A stretch of 64,000 nt of DNA, from positions 1-64,000 of the forward strand of contig JADLSH010000103.1 in assembly GCA_016169945.1 (NCBI GenBank), read 5' to 3'. The notes beneath the pieces are model-generated. The model did not search any database, was not told the DNA's origin, and saw nothing but the letters and a program-made list of their open reading frames with translations. The DNA is from Trachythela sp. YZ-2020 (taxonomy: Eukaryota > Cnidaria > Anthozoa > Malacalcyonacea > Clavulariidae). Position 1 is the first letter of the stretch. Each line of letters begins with the position of its first letter. Below, in pieces: positions 34,510 through 46,746 of this stretch. Both the position numbers and the translations under genes were made by a program.

Positions 34510-35697
34510 TATAAATGCAGAGGCCTTTACAGACTTTTGTAGGGGAAAAATAGCGGCAAAAAATTACGTCACCTACAGATAATTTTCAATGTCGTGTAGG
34601 TGGCAAGACATTGAGGATTATCTGTAGGTTTTTAGCCAATCACAATCGAGATTGCATCAGTAATGCATAATAATCTTACTTATAGATAAATTGGTAGGTC
34701 AGAAAATCAGCATGTACTTAAGTACAATTTATTAACTATGATTCTATTTTATATATCCATTTCACCTAGAGCCTAGATCTTGTACTCACTTCTTGGGGCC
34801 CTGCAACTAAAATAATACTACCTCGGCTCAAAGTAGAATAATATGAGGGCCAGCACAAGCTTCAATCCATGCCTGGGACATTTTGGAATGAAACATCAAC
34901 TAAATAATAAGTATTTAATACACCATGTGCCAAAGTGAAAATAAACAACATACAGACGTACCATTCGTATCAACACAAGTGATTGTTCTCGGTTGGGCAT
35001 ATGGACATCGCTTTTGATGACCAAGTGACATGACATCATGATTAGGCATTAATGGGACAAAACATCCTTCCTAAGGTTTAAAAGATACACAAATACATTG
35101 ACCAAATATATAATTTAGAACTTATTAAAGTAATAAATTACAATTAACTATTAAGTTGCCCTGGCTCACTACTGTGCTGCACTAATATTTACCAAAACAA
35201 ATATAAAAAACATTTAAAAACCTTGTATGTCTCGAGAAGGTGGAAGTAGCTTCTCTTCTCTTGGAGCAGCTTTACACAATCATGGCAAAAGAACTGTCTA
35301 GGACCACACTCCATACATCGACAAACAGCAGTATTTGTGTTGCATTCGATGCATACAGTCTCACAAGAAAACGCTTCTTCTTCGACGCGAGTCTGTAAAG
35401 GAATTCTCTTATGCCTTCCCAACTGTTAAACTCTTTAACACGTCGAAGGTGATGATTTGATAGCCTGGTTGGTTTCTCGTTTTCAACTTCATAGCCAAAA
35501 GGACCGCAGCAAGGTTCATCCAGTTCCATATCTTCAATACACGGAGAACGTGTCTGACTTAAAGTTGCTTTACGACAAGAGTTATTTACCTTCACAACAA
35601 CATTTCTTTTTATTGTTCGACCACGTGTAGATTTTGTATGAACTCGAACTTTGCAAGATTTAAATCTCTTTGCTGGCTGCCTCTTTCGATCCGACAT

Positions 35698-37444
35698 ATT
35701 TTTTCTAATATTCACTAAATTGTTTCCAGTAATTTGTCGATGAACCGCGTTAGGTTGCTCAGGTGATCACCTGACTCACATATAAGCGACGTTCTAAAAT
35801 TTAGAATACTCACTATTTGTGATTTAGAACACGAGGAACGGGTGTTTATACCTGTAAATAATCTTGGATTCTTGGCTCAATACCGACAAATACGATAACT
35901 TTCCAAAATTCCCATTCGCTGGCAATCGCTGCATAGATATTTGATAATGAAAGGTTCATGAATAATGTATTGCATAAATAATGCATTCTTTTCTGTGTTC
36001 CTCATTTTCTTTTGGCATCATGTGGTCGGTTGATTCAAAATATTAAATCCAAACTTTTTGAGATAAAAGTACTTAAAAATCGTCCTGATTTCTTCTAGCC
36101 CCGAACCGCGAACATTTGTTTGAAAAATATTGCTTAAAATTTCAATTTTCTATATTTTAGACCACGAACGACCACGAACTCTAACAAAAACACTATCTCG
36201 TATATTTCAACTGGTACCTGAATTTTGTGTAAGAGATAAAGCCCGAAAAGGAGGGATCATGTCATACTGTGATACAGGCCCGAGGACGCGCAGCGTCCGA
36301 GCGCTTTATATTGTGTCAGTCAGAGTCAGATTGATAAGTGAGCTTTATTCACACGAAGGTTCTATATATACAATTCTGATACTAATTAACATACAGCATA
36401 CATAATTCAATATAATTATAACTAATACACTACATATATGACATAAATCCAGACTTTCGAGGGCTTTATCTGTCTTATTTTACGATCTAGGAGGTTTTCT
36501 AACAGTATTTTCTTGTTTTGTTGACATTGAACGACCAATTATCAAGTTTTTTTCTTAATTCATTATTCACCTAATTAACATTCAAGGGCTGCATGTGATA
36601 TACAGCCGGCGGTATATCAAAGAAAACCGACTCGATCGTAAAATAAATCGAGTTATTAAACATTCAAATATCGTACTCGTACTAATCTGGCTTTCTAGTG
36701 TGTCATATCCTTTAAGACTTCAGTATTGAAAAGTGGAAAGTAGATCTAACATCTGTATAATACACTGTAATTATTGTGGGAATGACATATAGTGCATGCA
36801 GCATGGGTCTATATATGGGTAATACGTGTATATTAAACGCCTTTCTAAACCATACTGTCTGCAGCGTCAGGATTATTAAGCCCGGTTTCCACAGTCATGT
36901 ACGGGCATATAAAATGTTTTGATCTTACTTCTTACTGTGTTGCTGTTATTGCTGTATGCAAGTCAGAAATATCTGATTGCAGAGACATGTCAACTTTCTA
37001 TAACTTTGATACCATGCCATACGACCGACACAACAAATGGAAATCATGCAGGCTTAAGCAAACTGACTTGGTTTAATATTTGCGAAGACTCAAACGCATC
37101 CTGTATTTGTTAGTATAATATATGCTTTTTTATTGTTATTTTGAACTATAATAACATTTCAAAGTAGATTCTAATAGCCTTGTGGATGCAAACGAGACAT
37201 TTCTCCATAAAAATTTGTCCTTGCATGTCTATGGTTAACAAGCTTAGGTAACTGATCAAGGAAACTAGTTGTTAATTAGGGAAAACTAGTTCTGAATACC
37301 CGGTTTAAAGTGCAGTATCCGAAAAGGTGACTTACCAAATATCGGGTTCTATTTAAAAAAAACATTTTTTATGACTGTTCGTGCTGACGCTTTTCAAGAC
37401 ACGTTGATTACATGCATGTATTTTTACCCATGTATGTTATTGCT
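35698..37444. other. No recognisable gene
   Basis: AT-rich spacer between the KDZ-like and recombinase genes, which are transcribed in the same direction. A small GC-rich hairpin (ggacgcgcagcgtcc) lies near 36284-36298. Confidence 0.4.
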
Positions 37445-38416
37445 TTACAAACGCACACCCATTTTCTGCTCCAGATTTCTTACGAAATCATTGACGTTCG
37501 TCCAACTTCCATAAGGTCTGTGTGATCTGCCAAAAATTCTTCGCATTCCTTTTTCTTAGGCAATTCCCCCGTGTTTATGTGTTTGTCGAATGCGCTAATT
37601 ACCAGTCTGCGTTCTGGTGTCGTCCACTTGACAGGTACTTGAGGGGCTCTGCTTTTCTTATTTTTCATGACTATGAGAAAAGAGAATTTGACAATATGAC
37701 GGCATATTTTGATTCAGGAAAACTCATTGTACTACAAACTCAATTTTCATTATCCTTTGCATGCCCCAGACGACTTCGTGTTTGAGGGTATATTTCGGCT
37801 TTGACGAATTTATCTTATATTGGTTCAGCTTGTATTAATTAAAGTATTCGAGAATGGCGATTCCAGAAAACGTACTGGTGCTGCTATACCTATAATATAT
37901 ATAGGATCCGATAGGAAAAGATTATTATACATTTTTAACACGTTTTTGAAAACATGATCGGAATAAGATAAAACAAGAAGATATAAATCTGAATGGCTAA
38001 AGAAATATTTTTGGGGTCCAAGTCACAACACTTAATTAATTGAGCTTGGCCTATTCTGTCCCAGGCTGTCAACCCGGTTGTAACCCCGAATTACTATTTT
38101 TGTAAATAACTTATTTATGAAAAATCAAAGCTTAGTTATTTTCACCAACTGGTGTGCTTGTTTTAGTTTTTATATGAAGATTAAGTTTTATATATATAGT
38201 AAGCTCTATAGTCTATATATGTTAATGACCGCGCATGCATACATGTACGTTATTGTTTCAGTTGTGTCATTTAGATTTTACTGTTATACTTACTTGGAGT
38301 CTTAGGCGACGAGATGGAGGGAGTTTGTAGATTACCTTTTTCTAAAGTGGAAAGGTTTCTTAATCAGAGTTATACTCATACAGTTATAAATATGAAATAG
38401 AATGGTGTTATATATG

Positions 38417-39185
38417 CCGGGTTTTGGTTAGCATTCTCCTGACTTTGTGCCTCGTAAATGTTGAATTATAGCAATTGCAACGTCAAACCCATGCATCAGA
38501 TGATGTCCCCGACTGTAGACTGGACGGATTGCGATATTTTTTACCTTGTGTTTTTTACCTTTTCTGATTCGAAGTTGATGTACCTGCATTTGAAAGACAT
38601 ACAATTAATTATTCTAACGCAATCTGCAGGGTGCTTTTTGGTAAACGGTAAAACTCCTGGTGAACGTGGATATCATGAGCCATATATGATCGGCCAGCCA
38701 CCATTTTGTTTCTCATTTTGCAAAATGGCTGCTATATACAAGCGAATAAATAGAGGGAAAATGTGATCAGACGAAGCTACAAGAACTCTGCTAAATTTGT
38801 GGTCAGAATAACACCAAATTGAAATCAAAATTTTATTTAACTTTTATACTTTACATCTTTTACTAGTTGTCGATGTTGTATGTTTCCGCCAACAGTGTTC
38901 ACTGGTCACGGGAACCATTATGAATAAAACAATGTTTATTTACTGGGTTTCAGTTTTGGGGGTTACTTTTGACTTTGTACTTGGTAAAGGTTGAATACAA
39001 CGTCAAGCCAATCAGATGATGCCGCAGACTGTAGACTATAAATATACCGTACAGGTATATTTTATTTACGATTGCTAGGTTAGGTAGTGGTGAGATTTAA
39101 TATATTTACATGTACCTTGTGTTTTTGACTTATTCTCATTCGAAGTCGATGTACCTGCATTTGGAAGAGATACAATTATTCTAAA
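38417..39185. repeat. Diverged ~200-bp direct duplication in intron 6
   Basis: The segment 38417-38619 recurs in diverged form at about 38955-39185. Shared blocks include gactttgt, cagatgatg, gactgtagac, then gatgtacctgcattt and atacaatta. The first copy leads straight into the recombinase fragment at 38622. Confidence 0.65.
38622..38692 (-). pseudogene. Second copy of the recombinase active-site segment
   Basis: Seventy-one bases match 40011-40080, the catalytic part of exon 5 of the surrounding gene, with few changes. Translation gives SYMAHDIHVHQEFYRLPKST. The GH is now AH, and the Tyr is kept. It lies in the intron between the linker exon and the SANT-like exon, so it is a partial duplication or the scar of a related insertion. 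Confidence 0.7.
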
Positions 39186-39388
39186 TAAATAAAATAATGA
39201 ACATGTATTCTCTTATACTACACATTTTAGTCTATATAGGAGTAAAAATTGCACTCTATATAATGATGATATTAATTTTTTGGCATTGACATTGGGGACC
39301 GTTTTCATCTAGGAGGGGAAGGCGGGGGGGATCTGGTGGAATTAGGAGAGGTAGTGGACGAACAGGACGAATCTCAACCAAAAGACGT

Positions 39389-39429
39389 CTTAAGCCTTGT
39401 AAAGCTCAGCGAGCTTTACAAGGCTTAAG
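39389..39429. repeat. Perfect 19-bp hairpin
   Basis: cttaagccttgtaaagctc is followed by the loop agc and its exact complement, with no mismatch in 19 pairs. Two copies of agattttatcatattac follow at 39428 and 39461. It lies in an intron of the recombinase gene. Confidence 0.8.
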
Positions 39430-40471
39430 ATTTTATCATATTACTTTTATCATAGACAAAAGATTTTATCATATTACTGCGCATTTTAATTCGATCGCCT
39501 AATTTCGTATTATGATTTATGATAATAGATCATTACCATAATTATTTGATGTTTCATCTTCTTCGTCGTGGACAGGAAAGTTAAAGTCTGTAAAGAAGTT
39601 ATGTAAGATTTCTCTATATCAAGCTATAGCTTATGGTTCCTCTCGGATCATGTCTAGCTAATATATTATACCGTATTTGCATTTTGTGGGAGAGATCGCG
39701 TTTGACCGCCATGTGCATGAGTTTGGAGTTTTCGCACGTCTGACGGTGCGCGCGGTAATTCCAGTAAACTCTCGCCCAACTCGTGCCTTCGACCGGACCA
39801 TGAAACAGGAGAGGTGATGGGAGTTCTTCAGTATTTTGCAAGCTTTACAATATTAATTTTGAAATTTGCTCGCTACGAACGAGAGTTTATGACCTATAAC
39901 TGTTAGAGATTGATTCATACCATCAATATTGATGTCCCTCAAATTCTTTCCCTTGAACTTGTGTGCCCTTCCCTTATCAATAGCCAGGAGGAGATTGCCT
40001 ACCACGGCAATCTCCAGGGTGCTTTGTGGTAAACGGTAAAACTCCTTGTGAACGTGGATATCATGACCCATATATGATCACCCTATCTCCGATTCGTTCA
40101 TGTCGACCAACTGGGACACCGTGGCTACATACTTCCGCATATTGGTCGACGTGACTAAGTTCCCATTCTGTAAATCGGCATCCTTGCAGACATGTCGCAG
40201 TACATCATTACCCCTGAGGCTGTGGCGGGATGCGTTGTTATTCATGGCGAAAACATACTCGTTATCCTCCCGCACGCAGCCTTTCTCTTGGTCGGAAGGG
40301 TCAGTCAACAGTTCCATGCCATCTGTTACATCGTGTGTTAAATTTACAGGAACTTTTCTGTTTCTTTTCCCCACAATCTCCACCATGTCAAACCTTAGAA
40401 TCAAACAATAACTGTTAGTTAATAGCTTTTACGCTTATTGCTTTTATAATTACATCACATCACTCATATCA

Positions 40472-40875
40472 CAAACAAACAAACAAACAAACAAACAAAC
40501 AAACAAACAAACAAACAAACAAACAAACAAACAAACAAACAAACAAACAAACAAACAAACAAAACAAACAAACAAACAAACAAACAAACAAACAAACAAA
40601 CAAACAAACAAACAAAAAAACAAAAAAACAAACAAACAAACAAACAAACAAACAAACAAAAAAACAAACAAACAAACAAACAAACAAACAAACAAACAAA
40701 CAAACAAACAAACAAACAAACAAACAAACAAACAAACAAACAAACAAACAAACAAACAAAAAAACAAAAAAACAAAAAAACAAACAAACAAACAAACAAA
40801 CAAACAAACAAACAAAAAAACAAACAAACACACAAACAAACAAACAAACAAACAAACGAACAAACAAACAAACAC
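40472..40875. repeat. (CAAA)n microsatellite, about 400 bp
   Basis: An almost pure tetranucleotide array interrupted by about eight single-base variants (extra A, cacaa, acgaa). It lies in the intron just upstream of the catalytic exon. Open frames across it encode only Val-Cys-Leu-Phe repeats and are artefacts. Confidence 0.95.
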
Positions 40876-41367
40876 GAATTTATCGTCCATATTTCTTGGG
40901 TGTATAAAAAAAACGAAACCATAAAAATCAAGCCATTATTGGAATTTGAATGCCTTAACACTACGCTGAACCTACGGGTGCATAAAACAGAATTGAATTG
41001 AAATTTATGCATGGCGAAGAAGCTATTTTGAATTGCCAGGAGCATAAAATATTGTGCTTAATTTAATATTACTGCAAATATTCGTCCCACTAGGCGAGAT
41101 GTCTCGGCAAGCGGGATCATATGAACAGGCCTTATAGTAACAAATCAAAGGGGTGCACAGGAAACTGGTTACTTCGATATTAACCAGAACTATACAGAAA
41201 GCTTCGATGTTTTCGAGGAGTTCGCTTATCAGTTCAGAGATTGACGCTTTATTATTGTACTCCGATTATCTATTCCCGAATCCCAGTTTCACTGTTGGAA
41301 AGTTGAATGGCTAAAGACCGTTGCCTTTGTTTCCTGGCGACATACCTAAAGCTTTAAAATAAACGTA

Positions 41368-41429
41368 ATCCCCGAGCCGGCGCGAAGCGTCGTACGAGGG
41401 TACTAATTCCGCTCGGATATTTACACCCG
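41368..41429. repeat. 62-bp dispersed repeat, copy 1
   Basis: It begins atccccgagccggcgcgaag and ends ggatatttacacccg. It matches 56554-56615 over its whole length with about three differences. The core forms a short GC-rich stem. Confidence 0.7.
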
Positions 41430-44400
41430 TGTATGTGAAAACACAGTGGAATCTAAAGTCGTACGCCGCGATGCCGTGGACGGTTCAGGGATTTGTACGT
41501 TATACGCATGCGCGAATTCAGGTCGAGAGAAACATACGGATAAACATTTTTAAAAGATTTACGGATAAAAATTTTGTTCTTCATCAAAAATGATTTTTAA
41601 TACTCGGGCTATTGGAAATAAATACCGATAAATAGAGTCTTCAAAACAAGATAAACGAGAAGGAGTCGAATGGCTGAAAAAAGGACACTTTTGAAGTGTT
41701 TTAAATGGGTAAGTGCCTATTTTTCACATTTTAGTTTGTGAATTTGCAAAAGCGTATGTCACCCTGTGAGGTTATTATAATATCGATTAAACCTAAAAGG
41801 TATTTTAGCAAGTTTAAATTTGAATTTTTAAGAAACAACGTAATGTCAAAACTTCATTTTAAAGATAAATTTAAAAAAATATACTGTCAAGAAACAGTTG
41901 AAGTTTTCTGTAAATTTTTTGACGGGTTATGTCTAAGGTTAAATTTTACAACAACCAAAGCTAAAAGAGTACGTAATAACATATCTACTTTATATAGTGG
42001 GGCAATTAATAATTTTATTGTTAAAAGTACAAATATTTATATTACTCTTTTATCATTTTGTACCAAAAGTAAAAAAATTGTGTGTTGCTATGGTTACAAT
42101 GATTGACCGAATACTTCATGTTACAATAAATTTTGGGAAGTATAATTCCTGAGTTCGAATAGGCGAGGGGATTCTGCATGAGTGTATTTCTAGTAGTATA
42201 ATATATATCGAGATTTTAGACCAGTTGCAGACAAACTGAAACTTATCATCCATCATTACACACACACAGCCTCGACTTTATTCTTTTGACAGCAAATAGA
42301 TGAAATTTCAAAGCAATTAAAGGCTATGCGAAGTCGAAGTTAATTCTGTGCTCATTGGCATTTTCTGTAATTTTAAAATGCTAAAGGGAAATGCCTTGAG
42401 TGGAGAAATTTCATTATTAATAGCAAACATACTTATCGCAGACCTGCTTTTCAGAAGTGGATAAGGAATCCAGAACTTCTTGATTGTGGTTGTCTCTCCA
42501 GTTGTACCTGTTTCTGTGTGAAGACAACTTCATTCTTGCGGTCTTTCCTCCTGTTTCAATTGAAAATACGAAATTTATGGAACTTTGCTGGAAATGTATA
42601 TCATACTTTTTTATCAAAAAATAATAGTTATTCTGCTACGTTCATTCGTCGAAGTTCGTCTGCTATCATTAGTTGCTCACAGAATGTCGAAACACGAGGG
42701 ACACATGCATGCATTTATTGTTTCACGGCTAAGGTAATCACGCCTTTAAACAACCTATATTTGTGATCTATGTCAATGGTGCGAAAATTCGAATTCCGAG
42801 AAAATAAAAAAATATATATCGCAGGGATTTTCAAATCACCGTATGTCGCGCGCCTTTTCTAAAAAAAGACACAATGGGTACCTTACCTCTTCTCTTGTTA
42901 AACACGATGAGCCTCGCAAGGCACACTTCTGACAGCAGTCGGAAATGTTCTTTGTTGGCCTCTTTCCTAAGATCTTGGGTAGCTGTTTTTATCGCTTCCA
43001 ACAAATAATTTCTTAGTTTCATTAAGTCACTGGTGATTGGCAGAACCTGAGAGTTGTTGTTCTTTTTCGTGCTCAGATTTTCTTGGGCCTGGGAAGTGAT
43101 CTTATTTCCCCATTCTGTGTCGTATAATTCAGAAAAATTGTTAATTTCCTTCATTCGCTCCATTTGGCCCTCCCTTAATGCTTTCATTCGGAGGATCTTC
43201 GCAGCAGTCATCATTCCGTAGCCGCATTTAACTGATGTTGACGGACTTTCGAAAGTTTTGTTGCCATTATCATCTACAACATAACCCCAAGGTTTCTTGC
43301 ACACTGTAAGAACATGTCGAAATACTTGGGGGTTATAATATATTGTAGCCAAGGTGGCATCACCTTTTCCAGTTAGAACTCTCATCTCTATGAGCGTACG
43401 TGACAACAAGCGTATTTTTTCGAAATTGCCACCGCTTTTTCGTTGCTTTTCTCTCAACAGCCAGGATGGTTGGATCTGCCTGGGCGACCGCAGAGATATC
43501 ATCGGGAATCATAACTATCAAGACACTTTCTAACTGCTTTATGCATTCACTGGCGTTGGTTGAGGCCAATATGAGCTTAGCGTCGTACCTCATACGTTTT
43601 ATGGATGGCTTCTTTTTCATGCCGCTTTCGTCAGATATGCATGTTGCAGTATGCCTGGAAAGTTCGTGCATGAGGAAGAAGCCATTGCATCCCATTCATG
43701 GCAAGTACTGCTTCGGATCAGCACCTCTCGCTGGCCTATGATCTACCTTTAATTCCCCCTCCCTTTTCTCCATGACCTTGATGTTGTGGTTGAAGTTTCC
43801 CATTTTTCTAAGTTTTGAGAAATGGTCTTTTCCCCGTTTGTCGGATGAGAGGAACTTCAGGGCCGCTTGAACTTCTTTTTCCTCTTTGTACACTTGTTCT
43901 AAATGTCTAGCCAATTTGGAAAACTCCTTCTGACAAAAAAGCTGTTTCTTTTGTCATACGTGCGTTTTCCCGTACTAGAGCACTGTGCTGGCTGTACGTA
44001 AACTGCGAAAAATAAAGAAAAATTCAATGAGTTCAACGACATTTCATACAGTTGAATACAAATAATATTTTTCATCAACAGTACGTGATTATTGAACAGC
44101 TATGACCATGGCCTTATTGCTGTATAATAAATTCTCTACTTCAACTCTCCAGTTACAAATACGTTTTTCAAGAATATTACTGCACATATTCTGCGTGTAT
44201 GTGAGCAAAATCTCGCGGAGTCATGATTAGTAGCCACAATAACACTCGTGCAGCCTGGATAGGCGAGCTAGTTGCAAAAGCCGAACTAAACGTGTGTTCG
44301 TTAATCAGTAAAATTTCGGATTTAGTTTGAAATCAAAAATCATTTTACTAAATTATGCATAGGAGCATGGACACTAGTTTGAAAATACTACACAAAATAT

Positions 44401-45932
44401 TGACTCGGACGTTTTAACTCGAAAATTGTCTACCCTACCTTTCTGAGTTTTAACTCGAAATGGAAATGAATAGAAAACTATTTACCCCAAAATTTATTGT
44501 CAAAGCAACAAGAAATATGTCTATTTATGTTGAGCGTATAGAATGTCTTAAAATAAATACACACAAGCGAAGAAGAACATTCTTAATCGGCCTCGGTACA
44601 ACTATTGCGCGAACATGTATATATATATTGACACATAGTATCAATCACCGTGGATCCAATGGATGTAGACAAAAGGCGGATACGGATGACGGGCGATTAT
44701 AATAACCACTACTGCAATACTGCTACAATCACTTTTATTTACAAATATGTTAGTCTCCCGTAAATATAGTAATTAAAAAGAAGCTGATTTCATAGGGGCA
44801 TATTACCTAACTTAACTACAAAAATACTGCTTTAACGGAAAAGCTATTGAAAATGGTACCTAAAAATAAATCAATAAAAAAGAAACAGAGACTACCAGAA
44901 ACCTTTGTGGGGAAGGGGGAGGCTAAAGGAAATATCTTTTTGAACTCTCATACGATTTCACTCGTTTTATTCTCCAGAGACATAGCACTCCCCACTAAAT
45001 AGATGCACAGTAGGCCTATATGCATGAGGATTGAAGGCACACTAGGACGTACTTCTTCACTCTTTCTTCTGTATATATTTGAAATAATATATATTGCTAA
45101 ACTATTACAGTTTACAACTGATTCCATAATCCTTCATACGCAGTCCGTATCCGCCATTTATTTACACCCTGATGCAATTTTTGCGAAGTGAAATTTTGAT
45201 ACTTTAGAGAAGTGTTTGACACTATATAGATCAGACTCAGTAGAGCAACATAATTATGTGATATGTGAAGTGCACAAAAGAAACAACATATACCTTTTGA
45301 GTCATTTGCATCATCATTCAATGCACTGGTTTTCGACGTATACATTTTAACCTGAAAGTATAAATTTATGTCAAATTAATAGCTGAGCAGTGAAAGAAAA
45401 AAAGACATAATCTTGCATGCATACATGCATGCATAGACAAAGCAAAAGTCAAAATCTTATGTTTTCAACGCTGGCTAATTGAAACTAAATAGAAAGTCAA
45501 ATTCAAATTAAATCGCAGGTCTTATAGGGATTAATTAATGTATATAGAAAGTGAAAATTAAATGATCGAAATCCAGTCGAAAATTTACGTTACGCGAGTT
45601 TACGTTCATATTGCCCCATCCCTCTGCCCTATTAGCTTCGGCGTCCCTGAATTTATTTAAGGCGATTTCAAAATAAGAACTTACTGGTGGTTCTTTTTGT
45701 TGCTTCTTTAGGCTGTTATCTGTTTGAAACACAAATCGTGTTTAGTCAATCACATTAAATTTCTGGTTTTATCCCACAACTGATCTCAACGCCGGTATGC
45801 AATACATCATATTGTTAAGACAATGTCTATAATATGAGCTATATATAGTATAATGAATGTATTTGTTCTTGTTCGTTTAAACAGAAAATCTCTCCCATAG
45901 TTTCAAAGAAAGTCATATATATATATATATAT

Positions 45933-46290
45933 TTATGTAATGTGATTTATATCTTGTAAATTACAAACTGCCATTGTAACCTCCGCTTATTGTATATGCA
46001 TTCTTTCTCCGAAGCTTCGTTTTCTGGGCATTTGACAAGCATTAAAGATACCACAGTTTTGGGATAATTTGGCTAGGAGTATCAATCCTCCTAGCCGATT
46101 TATTTAAGTAAACAAAACAATATTTATTAATACATATGTTTGAAAATAGTAATGTTTTGGATAACTTGGCTAGGAGTAACAATCCTCCTAGCCTATTCAT
46201 TTAAGTAAAACAAATCAATATTTATTAATACATATGTTTGAAAATACTAATGTTTCGTGCCAAGAAAAGGGTGGAGGTAAACATCGCCAA
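45933..46290 (-). repeat. Split direct repeat B2 (3' terminal)
   Basis: A 358-bp terminal copy, identical by eye to 46747-47104. It contains two stem-loops, ggctaggag / ctcctagcc, at 46071-46096 and 46168-46193, each followed by a shared AT-rich block (atttattaatacatatgttt), so B itself is an internal tandem duplication. Confidence 0.92.
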
Positions 46291-46437
46291 CCCTTATGTG
46301 ATAAAATGTCAATGAGTAACTTAATATAATAAACGTCACAATAGTGTAATCTATATAATTATAATATATAGGATTAAGCTGTCCATTGTCTAAAGTTAAT
46401 GATTCAGATGGGTGATGGTCCTGGGGAGGAGGGTGGG

Positions 46438-46746
46438 CCAACTTTGACGATGATGTCTTTATATCAGCACAGTTGTGGTATACATGCTGCATTTGTTTGC
46501 TGTACCTGTCCTTTATATAGTGCTCGCACCACACCTCTCACCCACGTTGCCGCGTTGCGTGCCAATTTGTGTGCTCTATTTTAGATATGGCGGCGCCAAG
46601 CTTATCGAATTAGGAAATTTACCTAAGCTTCTTAGCACCTTCTTACCAGTTCTAATTTCCTGGTTATTAAACTATTAGATAAAGTAGATTTCGTTCTGAT
46701 AAACCACATTACATAAATTCCTTATTTTCTTCGCAAATATTCTGTT
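46438..46746 (-). repeat. Split direct repeat A2 (internal)
   Basis: A 309-bp copy of the 5' terminus (52495-52803), directly abutting B1. The B1/A2 joint equals the joint that would form if the element ends were circularised. Confidence 0.92.

Larger units (their letters stand above)
32867..35697 (-). pseudogene. KDZ-like (Kyakuja-Dileera-Zisupton) transposase gene, N-terminal half
   Basis: Five exons join in phase. Exon 1 (35697-35222) has a basic N-terminus and LRRVKEFNSWEGIRE. After a frameshift near 35400 it has the cysteine cluster VCIECNTNTAVCRCMECGP followed by FFCHDC, ending FHLLETYK/gt. Exon 2 (35070-34962) has EGCFVPLMPNHD and HQKRCPYAQPRTITCVD. Exon 3 (34224-34004) has FCCCEDDAVTLIKL, a TAA at 34154-34156, then LWPGSITRS and LAESLLLECHVSLNKF, a KDZ hallmark. 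Exon 4 is 33593-33544 and exon 5 32938-32867, ending NECTLCPQ/gt. The catalytic half is not seen. KDZ proteins are cut-and-paste transposases. This copy is dead, with one nonsense codon and one frameshift. Two foldback MITEs sit in its introns. Confidence 0.75.
37445..45719 (-). pseudogene. Seven-exon zinc-finger / tyrosine-recombinase / SANT-like gene, broken
   Basis: Exons with matching phases are 45719-45685, 45353-45297, 44002-42887, 42550-42433, 40393-39921, 39587-39537 and 37670-37445. Exon 3 has GKRTYDKRNSFF, a one-base loss in a T run, KLARHLEQVY, then zinc-finger-like QYLP*MGCNGFFLMHELSRH with TGA (43696-43698) where a Cys is expected. After LARLIVFNKRR the frame splices to GGKTARMKLS and VCDK/FDMVEIVGKRNRKVPVN. 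The catalytic region is TSTNMRKYVAT...GHDIHVHKEFYRLPQ: Arg, GH and the presumed nucleophile Tyr. A TGA (40078-40080) lies just before it. Next come an acidic linker (FPVHDEEDET) and a SANT-like tail (VKWTTPERRL...GSWTNVNDFVRN) with one frameshift near 37517. The layout recalls Crypton-like recombinases. This copy is not functional as read. Earlier exons may lie beyond the 45933-52803 insertion. Confidence 0.75.

Noticed and set aside
40450..41045. Three overlapping minus-strand frames of 130-190 residues
   Set aside because: They are translations of the (CAAA)n microsatellite, giving only Val-Cys-Leu-Phe repeats.
41738..42106. 122-residue plus-strand frame
   Set aside because: Low-complexity Lys/Asn/Phe-rich composition typical of AT-rich chance frames; it lies antisense within an intron of the recombinase gene.
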